Source: Peromyscus leucopus (Eukaryota > Chordata > Mammalia > Rodentia > Cricetidae). Taken from it: a stretch of DNA of 64,000 nucleotides. How positions within the stretch are numbered: the stretch's first letter is position 1; every line of letters starts with the position of its first letter. Where the stretch lies: assembly GCF_004664715.2 (NCBI RefSeq), contig NC_051071.1:2373501-2437500 (forward strand). Reading direction: 5' to 3'. This document shows positions 24,633 to 36,420 of this stretch, piece by piece. The notes under the pieces are model-generated. The model was not told the DNA's origin. It saw nothing but the letters and a program-made list of their open reading frames with translations, and did no database searches. Both the position numbers and the translations under genes were made by a program.

Positions 24633-26172
24633 TTCAAAACTTTACCCCCCCCCCTCTAAAAGGAAAGTCATGCCAAGGTCATTTAGGGAGTCTGGACAGT
24701 GAGACACTAAGGCATGTGAGTGCCTGAGATGCACCCTCCAGGCCAGTATTGTTCACTTCAGATGTCTGCTCTTCGACTACCTCGGGAACACACCTGCTTT
24801 CCCCATTTCATCTCAGAGCTTTTGAGTGATGCCAGAGCTTCTCATCACAGTGGCCTGCAAGGGGAGAGACCGTATGTCCTGTATCAGAAGCAACTGAGAG
24901 AAAATGAGACCACACATTCTTGAGTAGACGGTGAGATGGTGGACGGGCTGCATCTTCCTGGTTTGCACGGGGAGAGAAGGCAGCCTTGCTCTGCTCTCTG
25001 TGGATTCTGCAGTGCGATCGCTCTGTGCCAAGTACTTTCCTGTTGGTAATGAGCTTCTAAGCTGTTGAGCATTTGGAGAATTTAAAAAGCATGAAATGAA
25101 AAGCTTTGGAAGAAACAATTCCTGAGGAAAGTCCGTGGTGTGCATCTCATTCAGCGAACAATTTAGACTCCTTTTGTGAAATTGGATTATCAGAAGATGC
25201 AGTGGGGACCAGGTGGCAAAGATGGGCAAAGTTAAACAGGACGGCTTGCTTGGAAGAGGAGTAACTCCAGACTAACGCCCCCTGCTGTGTCTGCAGCCCG
25301 ATGTCACTTGCTGAGCCTCTATTTCCAAGCCCAAGAGGTGCCTTCCTGTGCTTCACTGTCTAGGTGTCCCAGTCACTCCGTTGGATGATTCTGCCTGAGT
25401 TTTCACACTTCCAACTCTGCCACCCACTGCTCTAAGGCACCATGAGATCAAAAGCAAAAATGGTGTTAGTTTAGCCAACGTTCATTGAGCTGTCATTAAA
25501 TCTAGGCCACTATGTGCAGTGTCTGAAACTTAGAGCCACCCCATGACATGTCTGGGTGAGAGGCATAGGAGCAGCCACTTATAAAGTACTGTTATTGAGG
25601 TCTCTGGGTCTTACCTTTCTGGAAGAATTCACTTCAGAGGCTCAGAAGGTTAAGCAGAAATGCATTTAGCAAAGCAAACACAAACTCAAAAGAGAGATTG
25701 GAGTAGGCTGTCCCAGACCACAGAATAGCAGCCTGGAAGGTTCTGGGTCATGGGTTTAAAAGATACTTTTATGAACATTTATGAGGTGGGTGATGTAGTC
25801 CTAATATGAGATGTCTCACCATATAGTGGATCAGATCTCTCTTTTAGGACATTTCCCATGCTCTTCTAGAAAACTGTGGGGATGGTGGGGAGGTAAAAAT
25901 TCACAATGCAAATGATACTGTATTTGTCACAATCTTTTGAGGATGCAGGCCCTTCGTAAGTACACGTGGGCGGCACTTGGGAAAGTAGCCTGGTGCTTTC
26001 CATTCTGATCTAACCAGAATCTCACTTCAGCTTCAGGGATGTTCAACCACAGAGGGCTGTCCTGACCCCTCTGGAAACACAGCTACAGATACTTACACTG
26101 TCGCCTCAGTGACCTCTGGAGCTCCTGCTGACCTGGCATCAGTGGGCCTCACCCCTGCTCCTTCCTCTGCAG

Positions 26173-26384
26173 GAGCTGCAGGAACTGGAGAGGAAGCTGG
26201 AGGAGCGGCTGGTGCAGCAGGAAGCAGCTGAGCAGCAGCAGGTCCTGGAGAGCTGGCAGCGGTGGGCGACTGATGGACCTGGGCTGGATGAAGCTGGGGA
26301 GCTGGATCCTGAAAGGCAGGTCTCTGCCATGCTGCGGCAGGCCCTGAACAAGGGCCAGAAGCTCCTGGAACAGCAGCAGCAGAG
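26173..26384 (+). CDS. Evc2: Evc2 coding exon (probably exon 18)
   Basis: The acceptor cctctgcag opens the exon in phase 0. It holds 70 codons plus two bases (ag), and the donor is gtgggt. The peptide runs ELQELERKLEERLVQQEAAE through a Gln-rich stretch to RQALNKGQKLLEQQQQ. It is almost entirely predicted helix with heptad-like Leu spacing, interrupted by an acidic, Gly-rich loop (DGPGLDEAGELDPE). The two spare bases join the first g of the next exon to form Arg. Confidence 0.93.
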
Positions 26385-27914
26385 GTGGGTGGGTGGTTTA
26401 CACTCTAAGTGGGGTGGGGGTGTCTTCTGGCCCAAGGGACCTGGCTTCTCACCTTCGTGCCTTAGACACCATCCATCCCCATGCTCTGTACAGGCTGCTA
26501 TTGTTGAAGGATGCCAATTTTCTTCTCTGATTTCTTCTGTGATTCATTGTCTTTTTTTAAAAATATCATTGAAGTTTACTAATAATATTTTTTAACTTTT
26601 TAAAAACATTTTTAAAATTCTGGGTGTGTGTATGCATGTATGCACCACAGCACATATGTAGAGGTCTGAGGACTACTTTCAACAGTCGGTTCTCTGCTTC
26701 TGCCACGTGGGTCCTGGGGATTGAATTTGGGTCATCAGGCTTGGTGGCAAGTGCCTTTCCCTGCTAAGCCACCGCCTCAAGAGGCCCCTTTTAGCTTTTT
26801 ATTTTCAAATAATTATAAGCTTATAAGAAGTTGTGAGGGTATTAGAGAGAGGTCCCACGTGTCCCTACCGGGCTTCCCCACCTGGTGACATCTTACACCA
26901 TGGTGGCACAGCATCAAAGCCAGGGAGCTGTGTTGGCTTAGGAAGGGCTCTGTTGTGATTCCACTGAAATTCCACAGTTTCAGACTCTGCTTCTGTACAG
27001 CCACAAAATAGACAGACTCCAGCCTTGTCTGTTCTTTGCTCTGTCACAATTCACGTCAGAAAATTAGCTTTTGCCTGTGGCGTTCAGTGCTCCCGGAGAA
27101 ACACCATTTCCTGCAGCTCTCCAACAGAGCCGGTACAGACTGTATACAGCACGCACGGACTGGTTTTTACAGTACACAAATGGACTGGAGGAAGCACTCC
27201 ACTTGCTTTCTGGGTGGGAAGAGTACAGTGATTTTATCTGAGTTTGTTTCCCGGGTGAACTCAGCATCGGAGTGCGGATTGATTGCATGGAATTAACTGG
27301 CAGAGGGGCTGAGTGTCTGTCAGGGCGGCGTGAACACGGAGGTGTTGATTCATGTAGGGGCTTTTAAAATTTTTATTATTATTGTCATGTTCTCCTGCTC
27401 CCTGTGGGGATCTGCAGGAATCAGGGGTTGGATTTGAGTTGAGATGTGCCTGCCCAAGCCTTGGGTTGTGCCTGCCACTGGGACTGTGGGGCTGACTGGT
27501 GGCCTCACCTTTGACACAGAGCCGCCATGCGGGCACAGGAAGCCTCTTGTAGCAAGGTGGCAGCTGGGCCATCTGTGGACGGCAACTTTGGCTCTTGCTT
27601 CAGCACGGGACAGAAGCAGGTGTGGACCAGCAGGAACTGGTCTCCCTGGTCCTAGACAGGAATCCAAGCTGAGTTTTCAGAACAGGGTCATAGAGCACCG
27701 GGAGCCACAGAGTGGTCCTTTTTCAGCTCACAGGAGCTCCACTCCTCTGTCAGCCTCCTGTGCTCTGGAGGAAGTGGTCCAGGTGAGGAGGGGCAGGCCG
27801 GCTCTTCCTCCTTTCCCTCCTGAAGCTCTCACCTGTGAGCCTTTGTCCCTTAAACAGATGTCCTGTCAGCTCCCTATGGCTGGGCTGGACCTCTGGATTT
27901 TCTCATCACTCTAG
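26385..27914 (+). other. Evc2: Evc2 intron 18 (1.5 kb)
   Basis: A GT-AG intron in phase 2. It holds one reverse SINE near 26.6-26.8 kb and otherwise unique sequence. Confidence 0.85.
26605..26795 (-). repeat. Reverse B4/B3-type SINE
   Basis: TG-bearing start, gtcctggggattgaatttgg, then a reverse head ending ctaagccaccgcctcaag. Confidence 0.55.
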
Positions 27915-28002
27915 GCTGAGAGAGGAGCGTCAGAACAGTGCGGTGCTGGAAGATTCTCTGGAAAGCATGGAGGCTGACACCATGGACAGCCTGTGCAGCC
28001 AG
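27915..28002 (+). CDS. Evc2: Evc2 coding exon (probably exon 19)
   Basis: The acceptor catcactctag precedes the exon and the donor is gtgaga. The first g completes the split Arg codon; 29 codons follow: LREERQNSAVLEDSLESMEA then DTMDSLCSQ. The human protein, as I recall it, reads similarly across this stretch (LREE.QNS.VLED.LE.MEADT). It is short, acidic and probably helical. It ends in phase 0. Confidence 0.92.
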
Positions 28003-30036
28003 GTGAGAGGGGCCTGTCCCTATCCGTGGACATTTTCCCTTTCTCAGAACAGACATCTTTCCTGTGTCAGATGAGAATGGTCCAGTCTCAGGTTAATGAT
28101 CAGCCCAGGTCCAGCAGGCATGATAATGATGACAGCCGTGGTGTTAAGCCTCTTTGTCCCCAAGGACAAGACAAAGTCTCCTTACTGCCAACATGTCCCG
28201 TTTATAGTGAGGCCTGAGATGGCTGTGTCTGGCTGGTGTGTACAGACATCTCTCTTGCCGATGTTCCCTGCACACTACAGTGTAACAGCGATTCTCAAAA
28301 CAACCACGGTCCTTCCTCACAGCAGAGCAGATAGAGAGGGCTCTTCATTCCCTCCTGTCTTCACTCTGTCTACTCATGAACTTTCTCCAAATGTAGATCA
28401 GGCTCTGGCAGCCCTGACCTCAGATTCTCCACACCCCTGCCTGGCTTTGCTGGATTTGTCCCCCACTAAGTAAAATCCCAGGGAAGGGCTCTGATTGACC
28501 AGAGGGACTGTGGGAGCCCATTTTCAGGTTCCTAGTGGCTTTATCCAGCAGGTCCACATAGAGGATGATTAGACCATGGGCCTGAGTGCAGGTGTCTGAG
28601 ATGGTCTGCACTTGACTGTGCTGGAGGAGGAGGTCTTTTGCTCCACCCCTTGGCGTTTCTATAAATGCCTTAGGGCAGAGACAGTCGGGGCTCATTGGAA
28701 TAGGTCCCAGGCCCTCTGGAGGCTATTCTTAATTTTCTGTCTGTTTATCGCCACAATCTAAATCCTTCTATCTAATATTTCCTGCTGCTCCCACTCAAGA
28801 AAACTCTGGGGAACCATGGGGGTTGGTGAGTAGCCGCCCCGCAGGGGACCAACAATGGCCACCCAGCAGCTGAGAGGAGAGGTTTTTATTTGGGTCTTGG
28901 TGGCACTTGGAGAAGCCTTCACTCTTGGTTTTTGTTGTTGTTTTTGGTCGGGGGCAGGGCATCACTCCAACTTAAACTCATGGCAGCCCCCTGTCTCACT
29001 TCCTAAGTGCTGGGATTATAGTGATGTGCCACCACACTGGGAAAAGCCTAGCTCACTGTGTCCTCACCAAACCCTTTGCAACAGTATTGGTAGTCTCACT
29101 TTACAGATGAGGAATTGGAGCCACAAAGAGAAATAAAAATCATGACCCAAGAACTTAGCATTTGGCTCCGTGAGACAGGGCGCGCAGCAAAAGGTGGGAG
29201 GCGTGCGGAGTCAGGACATTTTTAAGCTTTTTATTTTGAAATCATTTGGGCATGTTAGGGTATAGAAAGTTATACCATCCACCTTTTGTTTCTTGTTTCC
29301 TTGGGTTTGCCTGGGACCATATCAAATCTGGCATGAAACATTCATGGGGCTTTCCGTCCAGTTATCACATAGATAGCCTGAAACCACAGCAAGGATGCAG
29401 AATTATCCAACCCAGCTGAGACCTCCCTGTGCGTCAGCTCACAGTCACTCTCACACTTACCATCCCCAAACCCAGCAGCCATGGGTCCGTCCTCCATCTC
29501 TCCTCCATCTTCTGCTGAGGGGCTGCATGTATGGTGCCTCATAGCCTACTTCCCGTGGAGACAGGCCATTTCTACCCACCATAGAGTCCTTGCCCTTCCT
29601 TTTCATTGCCGAGTGGCATTTCACATGCCCGTGGAGCAGTGGCTCTAATCATCCACTGGTGTAGGGACACTCAGCTATTCCCAGAGCTTGCACTGTCCCG
29701 AGGGCCTCCCAGAAGTGGAGCAGGAGATGGAGAAATATGCCTGACTGCCCTGATGCAGGCTGGGGCTCCTGTGCCATGCATGGTACTGGCTTGCTCGAGT
29801 GAGCTGACTTGGAAGGGGTGGGTGACCTGTCAGAGACGCTGTGGGTGCCAAGGCTGCTGACCACAGACATTTTTTTGACAGCTTTGTGAATTCAGAATGT
29901 TTTCCAGGCTGAGCCACTGAAATATTTATTACCCCAGGACAACAAAAACCTTGAGAATGTCATGAATTAGATATTGCTGCCCGGCAGGTCTAGAGAGAGC
30001 CAAGGCTTTTAGTTCTTCCTTTATGTGTCCCCGTAG
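28003..30036 (+). other. Evc2: Evc2 intron 19 (2.0 kb)
   Basis: A GT-AG intron in phase 0. It contains a reverse B1-like fragment at about 28935-29045, directly followed by a MIR-like stretch at about 29050-29130 with ttacagatgaggaattggag. The rest appears unique. Confidence 0.85.
28935..29045 (-). repeat. B1-like fragment, reverse
   Basis: A T/G-rich run is followed by aagtgctgggattatagtga and tgtgccaccacactgg, the reverse left end of B1. The middle is diverged. Confidence 0.6.
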
Positions 30037-30233
30037 GGACTGCGGCTGGTGTCCTACCTCTCGAAGATGACAATGGTGCCAGGGAGCACACTACTCCGAC
30101 TCCTGAGTGTGGTGCTTCCAGCGGCCTCGCAGCCTCAGCTACTGGCCCTGCTGGACACAGCCAGTGAAAAGCACTCAGAGCACACAGTGGAGAACGAGAG
30201 CAGCGGGGAGCAGGCTGAGCAGGGCAAGAGGAG
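30037..30233 (+). CDS. Evc2: Evc2 coding exon (probably exon 20)
   Basis: The acceptor gtccccgtag precedes 65 codons plus ag, and the donor is gtgagc. The central peptide LLSVVLPAASQPQLLALLD is, as I recall, nearly identical in human limbin; a Ser/Glu-rich hydrophilic tail follows (SEHTVENESSGEQAEQGKR). The first codon is Gly, where I recall Glu in human. The split codon ag plus g at the next exon gives Arg. Confidence 0.94.
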
Positions 30234-32902
30234 GTGAGCTCCGGGCGGGAGGGAGGTTGTCTGTGGAAGCCGGGTTTGACCAGGTAAGAAGCAGAGGGAG
30301 AAAAGCGCCACCCGTGGACCTTCCCAGCAGCCCCTCGCTGCCCAGAGCTCAAGTCTTAGTAAATCTGAGTAGTTGGCCCACTACTTTGTACTTTTATCAC
30401 CAACTTCAAGTGAGTCATTAGTACACACATTTCTCTAGGGCCATCAGAATATTTATTATGCATACCATTAAAAAGACATTAAAAGTACATAAAGAGGAAA
30501 TGAAGAAAGTATTCATGTTAGCATTTGGTTATATTTCTTCCTTTGCATCATTCTTCCCTGCTGTGTTTTGTGAATGTGTGTATGTGTACGTGTGTGTTTT
30601 GAGGTGTATTGAGGTATGTTTGTGTGTGTACTTGCATGTGTATTTTGCCTATATTAATGTGAACATTCTGTTGTTTATAATGGGGTTATGCTCTGATAAA
30701 TGGCTTATAAATCATCCGTAGATAATGTGGTTAATGTGCCTCATGTGTCCAGTGTCTGGGCCCAGCGGCAGAGTTCACTGCAGTGTCTCCTGTGGCTGAT
30801 AGGGAAGGCTGCCCCTCCTGCAGCCCGCACCCCAAATATGCCCAGAGAAGACCCAGGTTCAAATTCCAAAGCACCATTTCTACCAAATGTCTGTTGCTGT
30901 CCCGCCTTCACAGAGGGATTGTGAATGAAATCATCTTAGGTCAGGGTGGACAGGCTTATGCTGTGTGCATATCCTCACTGTCTACATTTCAGACCTTGGA
31001 ACACAGCAAGTTTCCTTATTCTTGCCCAATTTTGTGCCACTAGACTGCATTTCCTGCTGTTTCTGTGAGCTTCATATGAGTTCATATGAGTTTCAACATT
31101 GTGGCATAATGTGTGTGATTTTCCCCTGTTCTGGGACGTGCGGTTGGGGCCCATTTCCCTCTCGCCACAGACAGATCTACCCACAAGGGCTTTTCTTTAG
31201 AGTTGTGGTCCAGGTCTGGATTGAGTCAGGAAAAGCTCCTTAAGAGACAAGGCTGGGAACCTTGTCTTGTTCACCCAGTCTGAAAACCTTGTGTTCCATC
31301 CCTGGAATGGAAGGAGAGGACCAACTCCTATAAAGTTGTCCTCTGACCTCCACATGCACACCATAGTATGCACACACACACACACACACACACTCTTTTC
31401 AAGAAGGAAAAGCAGGAAGGCAGGAGGTTTGGGGAATTCTCAGCAGTAACATTGGAGAATAGAGTCTATGGGAACCAGAGAATAAGGTGAGTAAACAGAT
31501 TGAAAATCGTGGAAGACCCAGCCCCAACTTCAATCAGGATCCTTAGCAGCTAGGATGGGTGCCTGGCAGCTAGGAAGCTGGCGACATGGTCCAGGTGTGC
31601 CCCAGTAGGTGCCCTGAGGGACATGACTTTTCCTGATAAAAGGAGCCGTCTCTTTTCATTAGTTATAAGCTTTGATTCAAAGACTTAAGTTTGCAGAAGA
31701 CGAAAAGGCTATGGTGAGAAGAGCCAGCGTGAGACAGAGTCAGGGGCACAGCAGGATTCTCAGAGGCTGGAAGAGCTGTCTTAGAGCCTGTGGGTCCAGC
31801 ACAGTTATCCAAGTTAGATTTGGGTGAGACCAGAAGAATGGTTGTGAGTATAGTGAGAAGGCTGGCTATGGGGATAGCTGGAGGACTGGGTGTGGTCAGA
31901 GGTCTAGTCTACTGTAAGTGTGTTCTGAAGACTGGGTGTGGATGTGATCAGAAGACTGGGTGTGGGTGTGGCCTTGACTCCTGATTCCTTCGCTCTAGTC
32001 TCTATACACCCCATTATGAAGTACCTTGTCTCTAAGCCTGTAAGGGGTTGACAGGCTGGGCTGGGCCCTGGCAGACTCAGATTGCTTTCAGAAGAACATG
32101 CACCTTCCCTCCTTTTGCTCTGGCTCCTGGTCAGGCCCTGGGGGTGGAGCAGTCTCTCTTGGGACCCTGGTGCCTTGGAGTCTTGAGTTCTCAGTAATAA
32201 AAGTTGGCAGCTAGAAGAGAGCAGGTGTCCTGAGGGACATGTGAGATCCAGAGAAGCGCCAGTGTCCATTGCAGGAAGGCCAGCCACCAGAGGCCAGTTC
32301 AGGAGGTAATGGATTCCTAAGGGCAACTGTCCCCATCCCTTACTGAGTATCTGGGAGCCACAATGACAGCTGTCTCAGTTCTGTGCTAGCCTGAGCTGGC
32401 TTGAGCCCAAGGCCCACAAGAGCTCTACCTTAGTCTGTCTCCTTCAGCCTGTAGTTACACAGCCAGGTGGCTTCCAATACTACCTGACTCCCTTCCAAGC
32501 CTCCATGTTTACATCCCTGTATCCATAGCATATCCGCAAGTTCCGAGTGTGCCCCCGGGTCTACAGCTCTAGGATTCTGTGGAACATAAAAGAAAATCCC
32601 ACCTGCACTGAGTGTGAACCCTGGGGACAGAGGACCCGGGAGTCAGCACATACCTTCAAACACCTCCATAGGACTCCCTTCTTTAAATGGCTTGCCTCCA
32701 CCTGATTGATGTTGTCTCTCACCGCCAGGCAGCGTTGAACTATGGACCAGGCTTGAGAGTGAGACTCAGCGAATCTCTCAGGGCTCTGGGTGGCAGCCAG
32801 AGGTCACCTGAAGGGATGGAGCCCCACAGGGTTTTTTTTTTTTTTTTTTTGAGAATCAGATTTAATTCATTTTTAAACTCTAACACCCTCCCTCTGCATC
32901 AG
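30234..32902 (+). other. Evc2: Evc2 intron 20 (2.7 kb)
   Basis: A GT-AG intron in phase 2. It holds a TG-rich patch near 30576-30650, a partial SINE with a CA tail (31230-31393), short gtgtgg-rich direct repeats near 31915-31970 and a T19 tract at 32832-32850, just upstream of exon 21. A plausible branch site ctctaac lies at about 32878-32884. Confidence 0.82.
31230..31398 (+). repeat. Partial tRNA-derived SINE with CA tail
   Basis: ttccatccctggaatgg, then cctctgacctccacatgc, then (CA)n at about 31371-31393. This is the 3' half of a B3/B4-type SINE. Confidence 0.6.
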
Positions 32903-33004
32903 GAAACACCAGAGCTGGTGGCAAGCTTTGGACAGCAGACTGAGAGCAGATCTGGTGAGTCAAGGATTGGAGAGGATGCTCTGGGCCCGCCGGAAGAAGG
33001 AGAG
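32903..33004 (+). CDS. Evc2: Evc2 coding exon (probably exon 21)
   Basis: The acceptor ctctgcatcag follows a T19 tract 52 bp upstream; the donor is gtgagg. The first g completes Arg; the peptide then reads KHQSWWQALDSRLRADLVSQ and GLERMLWARRKKE. I recall human limbin carrying KHQSWWQALDGKLRGDLISR here, a strong match that fixes the frame. The two last bases (ag) join c of the final exon to give Ser. The longer open frame visible across this exon (ETPELVASF...) is out of phase and not used. Confidence 0.95.
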
Positions 33005-33654
33005 GTGAGGAGTCCAGGCGTGGGAGGGAGATGGTGGGGTGGTGGCTGCTGGGGCATGGCCAAATTGCCATGGAGAGGGTTGCAAAGTTCTTCCCCAGAG
33101 GACAACACACCTTTTTTCCTGGTCTTGGTTTAAAAGCTGAAGACAAGCCTGTAGCTCTCAGTAGGAGAATGTTCTCCTAACATTTATTAGCATTTTAATT
33201 ACTGTATTTATTTTAGCTAATAGCAGGGTTTAATGAGATATAATTAGAAAAAGAATAAATTCCTTCGAGTTCCTCAGACTTTACTGTTCCCAAAGCCCTT
33301 TTACTTCTTGTTACTCTGAATCTTCTAGAAAGTGGAGATGCTATAACCAAAGTTTAGGGAGGTCCAATGCAGAGGCCCAGGACTGTGGCTGGGGAGGGGA
33401 GTGGTGGCCATGGGCTTGGGGCTGTCAGACTCCCCCTCCACTTCTGTGGACCTCTGGCTTGCCTCTTTCCGCCAGTGCCTGTCTCTCTTGTCTGTGATCT
33501 TTTCATGCTCAGATCTCAGAGGGAAGGGAGGGGCACGCCATTTCACATTGCCACAGAACCACAGAACAAGGGTCTCCTGTGGTTCCAAACAGAGGAAATC
33601 AGAAAAATGTCACATTAGGTGGCACATAGTGGCTTTAAAAAGTGACAGTCTCAG

Positions 33655-33990
33655 GTTGGAGCGGTAGCTCAATTGATAAGGTGCCAGCCATGCAGGCATG
33701 AGGACCTGAGTTCAGATCCGCACCTCCCCAGTAAAATGTTAATGCAAGGCCCCATAATCGCAATACTGGGGAGCAGGGACAAGAGGGTTGCTGGATCTCA
33801 CTGGCCAGCCAACTCAGCCAATTGGTGAGTTCCATGATCACTGAGGACCCTATCTCAAAAAAACAAGGTGGAGAAGTGATTGAGGACACCAGATGTCAAC
33901 CTCTGGCTTCTACATGCATATACACATGTGTATACTACCAGAGGAACTACTGGTATGCATGTATACCACACACATGCACACACAAAGTAA
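33655..33990 (+). repeat. tRNA-derived composite SINE
   Basis: It starts ggttggagcggtagctcaat and contains gaggacctgagttcagatc and a B1-like middle. It ends in a CA-containing tail with acacatgcacacac. Confidence 0.65.
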
Positions 33991-34154
33991 TATCAGCTGG
34001 ACACATAATGGCTTAAAAAGTATCACTCTGTTTACTCTGGAATTGGTGCCTGTCCAAGCCCTGCCCTTCTATAGTTTCTCAGAGATGAAGGTCCTGAGAC
34101 TCCATGTCATAGATTATCTGCTATGGAAAGCATGGAACTATTGATATAGATTGA

Positions 34155-34495
34155 TGTCTCAGGGTTTTCTATTGCTGTGAAGAGACACCATGACCATGGC
34201 AAGTCTTATAAGGAAAACCTTTAATTGGGGCTGGCTTACAGTTTCAGAGTTTCAGTCCATTATCATCATGGTGGGGAGCATGGTGGCGTGCAGACAGACA
34301 TGGTGCTGGAATAGTTGAAAGTTCCACATCTCTCAGGCAACAGGAACTCAACTGACAGTCACACTGAGGGAAACTTGAGCAAAAGAGACCTCCAAGCCCA
34401 CCCCCACAGTGACACACTTCCTTTAACAAGGCCACACCTCCTAGTAGTGCCACTCCTTTTGGGGGCCCTTTTCTTTCAAACCACCACAATTGGAT
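34155..34495 (+). repeat. Dispersed rodent repeat, probably LINE-1 3' end (copy 2)
   Basis: ctattgctgtgaagagacac, ccattatcatcatggtgggg, aacaaggccacacctcctag and a closing ccaccaca. Order and spacing match the copy at 36.7 kb. Confidence 0.7.
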
Positions 34496-35274
34496 ATCAG
34501 AATACAGTACCCAAGAAATCAGATCAGGATATCGAGCAGGAGAAGTCAACTCAAGTCCAGACCAGAAATGGTATTAGATCTGCTTGCTTGGAAGGTGTTC
34601 TTCCCACACCCATGCTGTGCTGTGCTTGTGGTACAGAGTGGGTACTGGCCATGAGACATGGTGGTCCCAGTCTCCAGAACAGACAAGGTCAGAGAGAACT
34701 GATTCCCAGGCTTCAGGGAGGGGTGTTCAGGCAGTGGAGCCGAACCTGCACATCACCTCGGGGAGGGCCAGGAGCCTCCCAGGTGGACCCTATCGATACA
34801 GCCTTACACCAAGCTGTGTGGAGCCAGGGGAGAGTCCCGTGGCTGTAAGGTCACATGTGGCTCTCAGGAGCAGTTATAATGGCCACAGTGGCAGCCAGGG
34901 CTCCAGGGACAGGATTCCAGCAGACCTGTCATGGGGGAATTCCTAAGCCTGCCACATTTCTGTCTCAGGTGCATTCTGTCCAACTTCTCGCAGTTGTTTG
35001 GAGCCTGCTTTCAGGGTGAGGTCTGTGGGGTGGGTTTTTAAGTGTTTATCAGGGAGCTGGTGGATGACTAATGGAGATGGAGGGAAGTCTGCCTCTTTCC
35101 ATAGCGTAAATATTCCAGACAACAAGTTAACAGTGGGCTCACACAACCTCAGAACCTTTCACACTGTGAGCCAGTGAGGGTGGCCAGCAGCACACCTCAC
35201 TATAGATTTCATCTGATGTTAGGGACCACCAGTGACCAGAGGGGAGAAAAACACTTTTCCATGGCACTTAGGGC

Positions 35275-35630
35275 TGGAGAAATGGCCCAGTGAGTACAAG
35301 TATTTGGTGCTTGTGGCTGAAATGAGAATGGCCCCGGAGGCTCGTGGACTTGAATGCTTAGTCACCAGGGAGTGGCATTATTAAATGCTTTCTTTTATAA
35401 GGTGTGTCTTGGTCAGGGTGTCTCCTCACAGCAAAAGAACAGTGACTAAGATGCCGCTCTTGACAGGACTGGAGTTTGGTCCCCAGCACCCACATTGAAC
35501 AGTTCACCACAACCTGTAACTCCAGCTCCAGGGGATCCATCACCCTTTCCTGGTGTCCGTGGCAGTACATGAACATGGCACCCACGGAGACACACAAACG
35601 AAAGTGAATCCTTAAAGAAATAAAATAAAG
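35275..35630 (+). repeat. SINE interrupted by an antisense L1-end fragment
   Basis: A tRNA-SINE head (ggctggagaaatggcccag) and a SINE body with A-rich end (ccagcacccacattg, taactccagctccagggg, aaataaaataaag) are separated. Between them lies ggtcagggtgtctcctcac, the reverse complement of the start of the ctattgctgtgaagagacac family. This suggests insertion of one repeat into another. Confidence 0.5.
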
Positions 35631-35748
35631 TGACACTCTTTTGGGGTGTCGGGACCTAAGGAGGGCTTCTCCTGGGGAAGTGTCAGAACACCAAGGAGGG
35701 TCAGAGTGGGCCCAGAATACAGAACGTAACTTTCTTTTCTCTCTGCAG

Positions 35749-36016
35749 CATATTGAAGAAGATGTATGTTCCTGTCCAGGAGAGGGTGATGTTCCCTGGA
35801 AAAGGAAGCTGGCCACACCTGTCCCTAGAGCTTATTGGGGACCTGGCACCCATGCCTATCACAGGGGAGGATACCATGGATGTATTAAACACAGGAGAGA
35901 AGATCTTTGTATTCAGGAGCCCAAAGGAGCCTGAGATCGCCTTGCGTGTTCCTCCCAGGAGGAAGAAGAACTTCCTGAATGCCAAGAAGGCCAGCAGGGC
36001 CTTGGGCTTGGACTGA
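35749..36016 (+). CDS. Evc2: Evc2 last coding exon and stop (probably exon 22), W peptide
   Basis: The acceptor ttctctctgcag precedes the exon, and TGA is at 36014-36016. The split Ser codon is followed by ILKKMYVPVQERVMFPGKGS, WPHLSLE, and the C-terminus KKNFLNAKKASRALGLD. The final ~43 residues are the W peptide. In human, truncations removing it cause dominant Weyers acrofacial dysostosis. It tethers the Evc-Evc2 complex to the EvC zone of the ciliary base through EFCAB7 and IQCE (family knowledge). It is intact here, with the conserved SPKEPEIALRVPPRRKK core. The out-of-phase open frame starting HIEEDVC is not used. Confidence 0.96.
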
Positions 36017-36420
36017 CCTGGGGGCAAGCACCAGGGAGTGTCTCAAACCAGGTGTATCTTTCCTCCAGCCCCACCTGGGTTGGTCTGTCTGTCCATATCA
36101 TACAGCTCGAAATATACACACGCTTGCAACATAGACGCAGTGCCACACATTGGCTCTCCAGTGCTCAGTGAGTCTGGTCCTCCAAGTTTCTGTTTGGTCC
36201 ACTCTCTTTTGTGCCACAGGACACAAGCACACCTTTCTGCCAGGTCCACATGGTCAAGATCTAGAGGGGACCCACCTCACCCCACCTTTCTCACACAGAC
36301 TGCTGCCTGTTGCTGGGATGGGTTCCCACCATTTTATTAGAGGAAGGTGCAGCTCTCTGTTGTTACGATGTGCGTTACATATTCTGTTTTTCATTAAAAG
36401 GAACTTTTAAAATGAATGTA
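36017..36420 (+). other. Evc2: Evc2 3' UTR
   Basis: About 400 bp from the stop codon to the predicted cleavage zone. It contains no SINE I can name. The exact cleavage point cannot be read from sequence alone. Confidence 0.75.
36393..36398 (+). terminator. Evc2: Evc2 polyadenylation signal ATTAAA with GU-rich downstream element
   Basis: ATTAAA is the commonest variant of AATAAA. A GT-rich stretch at about 36440-36475 (tttgtgtgggggtgatttgt) follows at a suitable distance. No earlier canonical signal exists between the stop codon and this site. Confidence 0.75.

Larger units (their letters stand above)
21373..26172 (+). other. Evc2: Evc2 intron 17 (4.8 kb)
   Basis: A GT-AG intron joining phase-0 exons. 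It contains a reverse SINE, A-rich LINE-like sequence near 22.1-22.9 kb, a reverse B1 with target-site duplication, an L1-3'-end-like repeat, a forward B1 with poly(A), and MIR-like words near 25480. No extra exon was recognised. Confidence 0.85.
33005..35748 (+). other. Evc2: Evc2 intron 21 (2.7 kb)
   Basis: A GT-AG intron in phase 2, mostly repeats: a forward SINE at 33.65-33.99 kb, an L1-3'-end-like repeat at 34.16-34.49 kb, and SINE pieces at 35.27-35.63 kb. No exon was seen. Confidence 0.85.

Noticed and set aside
32687..33133. 148-codon frame across exon 21 (ETPELVASF...)
   Set aside because: It reads through the T19 tract and both splice sites in the wrong phase. The KHQSWWQALD frame is the one conserved.
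35641..35934. 97-codon frame across the last Evc2 exon (HIEEDVCSC...)
   Set aside because: It starts in the intron and is out of phase with the split codon from exon 21. The other frame gives the conserved limbin C-terminus.
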